A DNA stretch of 64,000 bases, taken from contig JADJXK010000002.1 of the NCBI GenBank assembly GCA_016710325.1, forward strand, positions 744,001 to 808,000, in the 5' to 3' direction. Below the pieces are notes generated by a model. It worked only from the letters and a program-made list of their open reading frames with translations, did no database searches and had not been told where the DNA came from. The position numbers were made by a program, and so were the translations under genes. Positions 59,430 to 64,000 of the stretch are shown one piece after another (position 1 is the first letter of the stretch; every line of letters starts with the position of its first letter). The DNA is from Candidatus Leptofilum proximum (GTDB taxonomy: Bacteria > Chloroflexota > Anaerolineae > Promineifilales > Promineifilaceae).

Positions 59430-60809
59430 TTATCCCTTGTTTTTGAAGTTAAACATCTTTTCTTTACAGATGGAAAATGCATAAATGACCATGCTGGCGT
59501 TCCAGGTGAGCGGGGCTTCGGAAGTGTAGAGGAAGGTGGAGAGGTAACGGCCGTTTTTGCCATACACCTCATGCACCACGCCATCCTGCACAATTGCCTT
59601 GCTCATGCGCAGCAGCAGCTCTTCCGCCTCGGCCTGGCGGCCCATACGTACCAGGGCAATAGTGTGCCAGCCACCCAGCCACAGCCAGGCAGCACTGGTG
59701 TGGTAATGAGGAATACGCGCCAGGTGATTCTCTACGGCCACGTCGCGCCGCCGGTAGCCGTAGCTCACTACCTGGGTTGGTACCGGGTTGGCCATGCCGA
59801 TGCGTTTCATGGCGTCCAAAATAGCGTGCGACTGTTCCTCTGTGGCCAGACCCCAGGCCACCGCCAGCGTGTTGCCGCTGCTGCTCAAGTTGTAAAACCG
59901 GTCGCTGGTGACAAAATAGCCCTGTTTTTCCCGCCAAAAGTGGGCCTGAATATCATCGTGCAGCTGCTGCGCCTTTTCGTGCCAGAACTGCTGGGTAGTT
60001 TCATCGGCAAAGCGCTCCGATGCCTTGGCCAGCCCAACCACCGCCTTCCAGTACAGCACATTGGTGTACAAAATGCGCCCGGTACGGCCGATGCTGTCGG
60101 CCCAATCGGTGTAAGCGCCCTGGTGCAGCAAGCCGTCATCCCCCCTGGCGTGTTCCTCCAGCCAGGTAATTGCCCGGCAGAGGCCTTCCCAGTGCGCCTG
60201 GATAAAGGCATAATCGCCGGTCTGCTCGGCGTAGTACAGGGCGGCAATTACCAGCAGGCTGTTGCCGTCGAGCGAAATCGTCTTGTGCGCCGTCAGGTAG
60301 CGAGGACGCAGCGGTTTGTGAATGGGCTGTTCGCGCTTGAGCAGCGAATGCAGGTAACGTTCCAACACGTTGGTCGAATGCAGCTTAACAGGGAGCTGCC
60401 CCGAGGCTCGCTGGTACAGCAAAAACGCCTCCAGGCAGTCGCGCACCACCTGCCCTTGGCCTAAAGCCATCAGACCAAAGGCAGCAAAGCCAAAATCCCG
60501 CGCCCACGGCTCGCGAAAGTTGCGCACCCCGGCACACAACACCAGCTTCTCCTGGCCGTTGAGCAAAGGCCGCGGTTCAATGCAATGTTTTACGTTCGAT
60601 ACGGCAATCTTTAAAGCATGTGCCTCAATTTCGCCCTCGCTGCCGGACTCCAATATGGCATGTTCCCATTCCAGGCGCGGCTGGCGTAGTAAACGTTCTG
60701 CACTATTGATAAAGGCTCGAAGGCCGCGACCGGCTGCCAGGGCCAGGCCCAGGAGGAAAGGTTCTTCTTGGGGTGACTGCTGCTCGGAAGGTGTTGGTTT
60801 GTTTGTCAT
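59430..60809 (-). CDS. Six-hairpin glycosidase (debranching-enzyme/GH100-like)
   Basis: 459 residues of the (alpha/alpha)6-barrel superfamily. Seen: FREPWARDFGFAAFGL (catalytic-site Asp region), HKTISLDGNSLLVIAALY, YTDWADSIGRTGRILYTNVLYWKA (second acidic active-site region), LSSSGNTLAVAWGLA, and WLWLGGWHTIALV. It could hydrolyse alpha-1,6-glucosidic bonds or sucrose-like substrates; I cannot decide. The start is ATG without a good ribosome-binding site. It lies between the GT4 and YihY genes on the same strand, suggesting a polysaccharide or glycolipid unit. Confidence 0.85.
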   Translation of the reverse strand: MTNKPTPSEQQSPQEEPFLLGLALAAGRGLRAFINSAERLLRQPRLEWEHAILESGSEGEIEAHALKIAVSNVKHCIEPRPLLNGQEKLVLCAGVRNFREPWARDFGFAAFGLMALGQGQVVRDCLEAFLLYQRASGQLPVKLHSTNVLERYLHSLLKREQPIHKPLRPRYLTAHKTISLDGNSLLVIAALYYAEQTGDYAFIQAHWEGLCRAITWLEEHARGDDGLLHQGAYTDWADSIGRTGRILYTNVLYWKAVVGLAKASERFADETTQQFWHEKAQQLHDDIQAHFWREKQGYFVTSDRFYNLSSSGNTLAVAWGLATEEQSHAILDAMKRIGMANPVPTQVVSYGYRRRDVAVENHLARIPHYHTSAAWLWLGGWHTIALVRMGRQAEAEELLLRMSKAIVQDGVVHEVYGKNGRYLSTFLYTSEAPLTWNASMVIYAFSICKEKMFNFKNKG

Positions 60810-60851
60810 GATGGTTTTGTGATGTCTGGTGGCCGGTTGGTTTGGTTATAA

Positions 60852-61766
60852 TCATTTGGTGGCTGAAACGCCTGGCGCTGGCTGTGCCGTCGGCGAGGTC
60901 GCTATTGCATCTTCGTCGGCCACGATGCGCGAGCCAAACCTGTTGGCATAAACCTGCGTAAATTCTGCCCCCAAAAATAGAATCTGCGCCGAATAATACA
61001 CCCAGAGCAGCAGAACAATCAACGAACCGGCCGCGCCATAGGTGGAGCCGGGGGCACTGTTGCCCAAATACAGGCCAATGGCAAATTTGCCAATGGTAAA
61101 CAGGAAAGCCGTCACCAAAGCGCCAATCCACACGTCGCGCCAGGCGATCTTGACATCGGGTACCACTTTAAAAATGAGGGCAAACAGGCCGGTGACTACG
61201 CCAAACGAAACCAGGAAGTTAATCACCTGGGCCAGGATCACCAGACCAGGCAGAGCCCCGCTGATAAATTCATTTACGGCGGCCAGCGCTGCGCTAATAA
61301 CCAGCGAGACCAACAGCAAGAAGCCCACGCCTAAGACCATCGTAAAAGAAAAGAAACGATCCTTGACCGTACCCCAAATGCCACGTCCCGGTTTGGGCTC
61401 GACTTCCCAAATGGTGTTTAAGGCATTGTGCAGCTCGGCAAACACACCAGAAGCGCCCAGCAATAAAGTGACTACGCTGATAACGGCCGCTAACACACTC
61501 TGCCCTGATTCGCTGGAGTTTTCCAAGACCGATTCAATGACCTCGGCGCCGGGATCGCCCACGAGGCCGCTCATCTGGTCGATGACCTGCTGCTGCACCG
61601 CCGCGCGGTCAAACAGCTGGGCAGCAATGGCAATGGCGATGATCAGCAGCGGGGGAATGGAGAAGATGGTGTAATACGCCAGGGCCGCAGATAGACGGGA
61701 GGCGTTATCTTCGCGCCATTCCTTAAAAGAGTGTGTTACCAGGTATTTGAGTGCGTTTACATCCAT
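60852..61766 (-). CDS. YihY/BrkB-family inner membrane protein
   Basis: 304 residues with about six spans. The family signature is present: N-terminal WREDNASRLSAALAYYTIFSIPPLLIIAIAI, GASGVFAELHNALNTIWEVEPKPG, and C-terminal STYGAAGSLIVLLLWVYYSAQILFLGAEFTQVYA. The RNase BN name sometimes given to this family is a misassignment. Function is not established, perhaps membrane lipid or efflux related. It precedes the glycosidase gene by 42 nt on the same strand. Confidence 0.93.
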   Translation of the reverse strand: MDVNALKYLVTHSFKEWREDNASRLSAALAYYTIFSIPPLLIIAIAIAAQLFDRAAVQQQVIDQMSGLVGDPGAEVIESVLENSSESGQSVLAAVISVVTLLLGASGVFAELHNALNTIWEVEPKPGRGIWGTVKDRFFSFTMVLGVGFLLLVSLVISAALAAVNEFISGALPGLVILAQVINFLVSFGVVTGLFALIFKVVPDVKIAWRDVWIGALVTAFLFTIGKFAIGLYLGNSAPGSTYGAAGSLIVLLLWVYYSAQILFLGAEFTQVYANRFGSRIVADEDAIATSPTAQPAPGVSATK

Positions 61767-61830
61767 GCTTCACTTTAGCAAACGAGACTTCAGGCGATTT
61801 GCCAAATTGCCCACCATTTTCAAGGGTGCG

Positions 61831-62619
61831 TTACCCCTGCAGCAGCGATTGAGCACCGTCGATCCACACCTCGGTGCCGGTGATGTGGCGCGAGGCGTCG
61901 GATGCCAGAAAGGCGACAAGTTGGGCTACATCTTCGGCCGTTCCCGGCTGGCCATCGGTCAGGGGAATGCTGCCTTCGGGAAAATCAACCGGTTCACGCG
62001 CCGCTTCCACGTCCTGCTTTTGGGTGTTGTCATCAATTTGGGTTTCGATAGCGCCAGGGCAGATAACGTTGACGCGAATGCGGTGTTTGGCCAATTCCAG
62101 GGCCAGCATCTTGGCCAGGGCCACCTGCCCCGCCTTGGTGGTGGCGTAAGCAGACGCGCCCGCGTTGCTAAACATACGCGTGCCGTTCACCGACGAGGTG
62201 ATAACGACGGAACCGCCCTGCTTTTTGAGATGCGGCACGGCCGTTTTCACTGTAAAAAAGGTGCCGTTTAAGTTTATGCGCACCGTCTTTTCCCACTCTT
62301 CCGGCGTCAGCTTCTCGATAGGCGCCCAAACGCCGTTGATCCCGGCGTTGGCAAACACAATGTCCAGCCTACCCCACTTGTCGACAGTTTGGGTAACGGC
62401 CGTTTCCATCGCTTCGTAATCAGAAATGTCAACCTCGACAATAAGCGTATTGTCACCGTTTTTTTGGATGGCCGCGGCCGTTTCTTCCAGTTCAGAGCGG
62501 GTGCGGCCCAGCAGGGCTACTTTGGCCCCCTGCTCGGCCAGCAGCTGCGCCGCCGCCTGGCCAATACCTGAGCCTGCCCCGGTGATCAGGGCCACTTTGC
62601 CGTTAAATGTTTTGTTCAT
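61831..62619 (-). CDS. Short-chain dehydrogenase/reductase
   Basis: 262 residues from ATG 62619 (AAGGA upstream); an upstream in-frame ATG at 62736 would translate through a spacer repeat and is rejected. NAD(P) loop TGAGSGIG, FANAGING (the NAG motif), catalytic ITSSVNG Ser, and YATTK with Tyr and Lys. Cofactor loop LGRTRSELEE (Arg after the first acidic-site position) points to NADP. Substrate unknown. Confidence 0.93.
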   Translation of the reverse strand: MNKTFNGKVALITGAGSGIGQAAAQLLAEQGAKVALLGRTRSELEETAAAIQKNGDNTLIVEVDISDYEAMETAVTQTVDKWGRLDIVFANAGINGVWAPIEKLTPEEWEKTVRINLNGTFFTVKTAVPHLKKQGGSVVITSSVNGTRMFSNAGASAYATTKAGQVALAKMLALELAKHRIRVNVICPGAIETQIDDNTQKQDVEAAREPVDFPEGSIPLTDGQPGTAEDVAQLVAFLASDASRHITGTEVWIDGAQSLLQG

Positions 62620-62642
62620 ACGCCGTAAAATTCCTTGAAAAA

Positions 62643-62705
62643 TTGTCCACAGATGGCGCAGATTACACAGACTTTTGTGGCTTCTGTGCCGTGTCCATTT
62701 TGGCG
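62643..62705. repeat. Word-tandem inverted repeat (ACACAGAT family), locus C3
   Basis: The left arm has CACAGATGGCGCAGATTACAC and the right arm has complementary GTGGCTTCTGTGCCGTG. It lies in the divergent spacer between the SDR and the partial lipoprotein gene. Confidence 0.75.
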
Positions 62706-62832
62706 TAAATTTACTGGAGGGAACGGCCGTTTTCAATGTATCCAGGTATAGAAACCAGGCATGTTTTCTCCAGTGGTAAACCCGTTCTTACCGCGTTAAA
62801 ATGCAGGCACATCCAGGCAGCGGAGAGGACGC

Positions 62833-64000
62833 ATGAAACGACTGATTGTCTACGCGAAGTTATTATTGATTGTGGGGCTGGGAACAGCCGTACTCGCCGC
62901 CTGCCAGACCAACAAAACGTTCCAACCAACCCCGCTGGCCGCTTTGGCCACTACCCAACCCAGCCACACCCCCACCCCGACGATTGCTGCGACGGAAACG
63001 GCCGTACCGACGGCGACAGAGACACGGCAAATGACGGCAACACCACCAGCAAAACCATCGCGCACACCAGGGCCGACACCAACACACACACCAGTTCCAA
63101 TGACGATAGAGGGAATTTCCAGCTGGGCCTTAAACAGTTCGGGTCAGTTATTTCTGATTTTGGATGGCAGACTGCTAATTGAAGACCCGCACTCTTTGGC
63201 CAATTTTCGAGAAATCGATCAGTTTGTTAGTTTTGCAGCATGGTCACCCGATGGCAACAAGATCATTTACAGCGTACAACAATTTCAAGATAGCATACAA
63301 GATTTCAAACTTTTTAATCTTAATACAAATGAAACTCTCTCAATGAGCAATCTGGTAGAGAACTTTCCTGTACCACCATACTTTCCCCGTTTTCGGTTTA
63401 TGGCCTGGAAGCCCGATAGCTCAGGCATCATTTTCCTGACTGTTGACGATGAATTCGCATGGGAAGGCAAGCTTTACCTGGCTAATTTTCAAGCAAACGA
63501 TTTTACGCATTTGACAGACGTATATGACACTTACAAGATAAATATCTTCAAATCTTTGCCAGACGGATTCTTTGCTTTTGACCATTGTGGTTCACCTTGT
63601 GAAATCTTAAGCAAGTTTGACTACGAGGGGCATTTTCTTTGGGGAATACCATTTGCCACGATGGGGCGCATTGTTTTCGCTAGCAATGACCAGCTCATCA
63701 TCAATTATGGGTGTGCGGACGGCTGTTCCCCCGAGGATCCGGTAAATAAAAGCATCCAACAGTTTGATGCATCCTCGGGGGAAGCTATAACGATTTGGCA
63801 AATCGGTGAGGAAGAATATTTTAGCGGTATAGAATTTCCTGACTTGTCACCAGATGAAAAGTACCTCGGCTTTTACTTGGAAAATGATCTCTTCACCGTT
63901 TTGCAGATCATTGATTTCAACGGCCGTTCCTACGGCCAGCGTCCCAACAGCGTCATCGTGGATTGGCGGCCTGGCGGTGGGCCAGTGGTGCAAGAACGCA
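62833..64000 (+). CDS. Lipoprotein with TolB-like propeller, partial (runs off the window)
   Basis: 389 codons are open to the window edge. Lipobox LAAC at residues 22-25 (MKRLIVYAKLLLIVGLGTAVLAAC). A Thr/Pro-rich linker covers about 40-95, then WD40/TolB-like repeats (FAAWSPDGNKIIYSV, FMAWKPDSSGIIFLT, PDLSPDEKYLGFYL). This is a surface lipoprotein that may watch or bind a ligand. The C-terminus is not visible. It contains two exact ACGGCCGT octamers. Confidence 0.85.
   Translation, partial: MKRLIVYAKLLLIVGLGTAVLAACQTNKTFQPTPLAALATTQPSHTPTPTIAATETAVPTATETRQMTATPPAKPSRTPGPTPTHTPVPMTIEGISSWALNSSGQLFLILDGRLLIEDPHSLANFREIDQFVSFAAWSPDGNKIIYSVQQFQDSIQDFKLFNLNTNETLSMSNLVENFPVPPYFPRFRFMAWKPDSSGIIFLTVDDEFAWEGKLYLANFQANDFTHLTDVYDTYKINIFKSLPDGFFAFDHCGSPCEILSKFDYEGHFLWGIPFATMGRIVFASNDQLIINYGCADGCSPEDPVNKSIQQFDASSGEAITIWQIGEEEYFSGIEFPDLSPDEKYLGFYLENDLFTVLQIIDFNGRSYGQRPNSVIVDWRPGGGPVVQER

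Larger units (their letters stand above)
940..63930. repeat. Dispersed palindromic octamer ACGGCCGT, HIP1-like
   Basis: A hand scan finds about 95 exact copies of ACGGCCGT, roughly one per 670 bp, plus many one-base variants such as GCGGCCGT, TCGGCCGT and ACGGCCGC. Random expectation for this octamer at this base composition is only a few copies. It lies in genes on both strands, read as Thr-Ala-Val, Asn-Gly-Arg or Arg-Pro depending on frame, and in most spacers (for example near 943, 2406, 3062, 3605, 5392, 19942, 22093, 27642, 33479, 44511, 47238 and 62724). I found none inside 161-883, 1287-2388, 4055-5314, 5688-6545 or 8471-9421. The closest known analogue is HIP1 of cyanobacteria. The count is manual and may be off by several; the role is unknown. 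Confidence 0.9.

Overview
The window reads as a piece of a Chloroflexota (Anaerolineae-like) chromosome. This is inferred from content, not from a marker gene. Supporting signs are moderate-to-high GC, a multi-GAF histidine kinase, membrane Ser/Thr kinases with FHA and Thr/Pro-rich stalks, a BTAD/STAND regulator, secreted SH3b-repeat proteins, tandem AI-2E permeases, and a secreted beta-propeller ending in a hydrophobic FLPYIS-type tail. I see no rRNA, tRNA, CRISPR array, transposase or integrase.

Layout. 1-9.4 kb is an accessory stretch: a secreted Gly/Asn-rich protein, small orphan genes, a 19-copy 22-bp tandem repeat, a secreted beta-propeller, an unknown AT-rich gene, and two cargo segments (nucleotidyltransferase plus P-loop kinase; pentapeptide-like protein). 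The cargo sits between three copies of the 5' end of a sarcosine-oxidase alpha gene. 9.4-13.7 kb is a sarcosine-oxidase-like operon (alpha, small gamma-like subunit, beta, delta). 14-23.4 kb holds an HD protein, a DinB protein, a transmembrane Ser/Thr kinase, threonine aldolase and flavoprotein oxidoreductases. 23.4-33.4 kb holds a 1386-residue BTAD-kinase-STAND-TPR regulator, an MFS exporter, an SH3 lipoprotein, a lipid kinase and a polynucleotide-kinase-like protein. 33.5-47 kb is more conserved housekeeping: mutM, adenosine deaminase, a giant GAF histidine kinase, an oversized SecA, PRPP synthetase, MeaB and a B12-binding mutase subunit. 47.3-64 kb is mostly envelope and transport: a six-SH3b secreted protein, Fur plus a Znu-like ABC system, an ABC-2 exporter, two AI-2E permeases, HdeD, a GT4 glycosyltransferase, a six-hairpin glycosidase, YihY, an SDR and a partial lipoprotein.

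Three kinds of non-coding structure overlie the genes. First, the 8-bp palindrome ACGGCCGT occurs about 95 times by hand count, in both genes and spacers, like cyanobacterial HIP1; it is nearly absent from the AT-rich accessory genes. Second, at least thirteen spacers hold 50-120 bp inverted repeats whose arms are tandem arrays of a 7-10 nt word. They fall into five sequence families with one shared architecture. The best family (GTGAAAC word) has five loci, two of which share a 53-nt arm at 50/53 identity 40 kb apart. Third, the sarcosine-oxidase 5' end is present three times with foreign genes between the copies, which looks like repeated gene capture at one locus.
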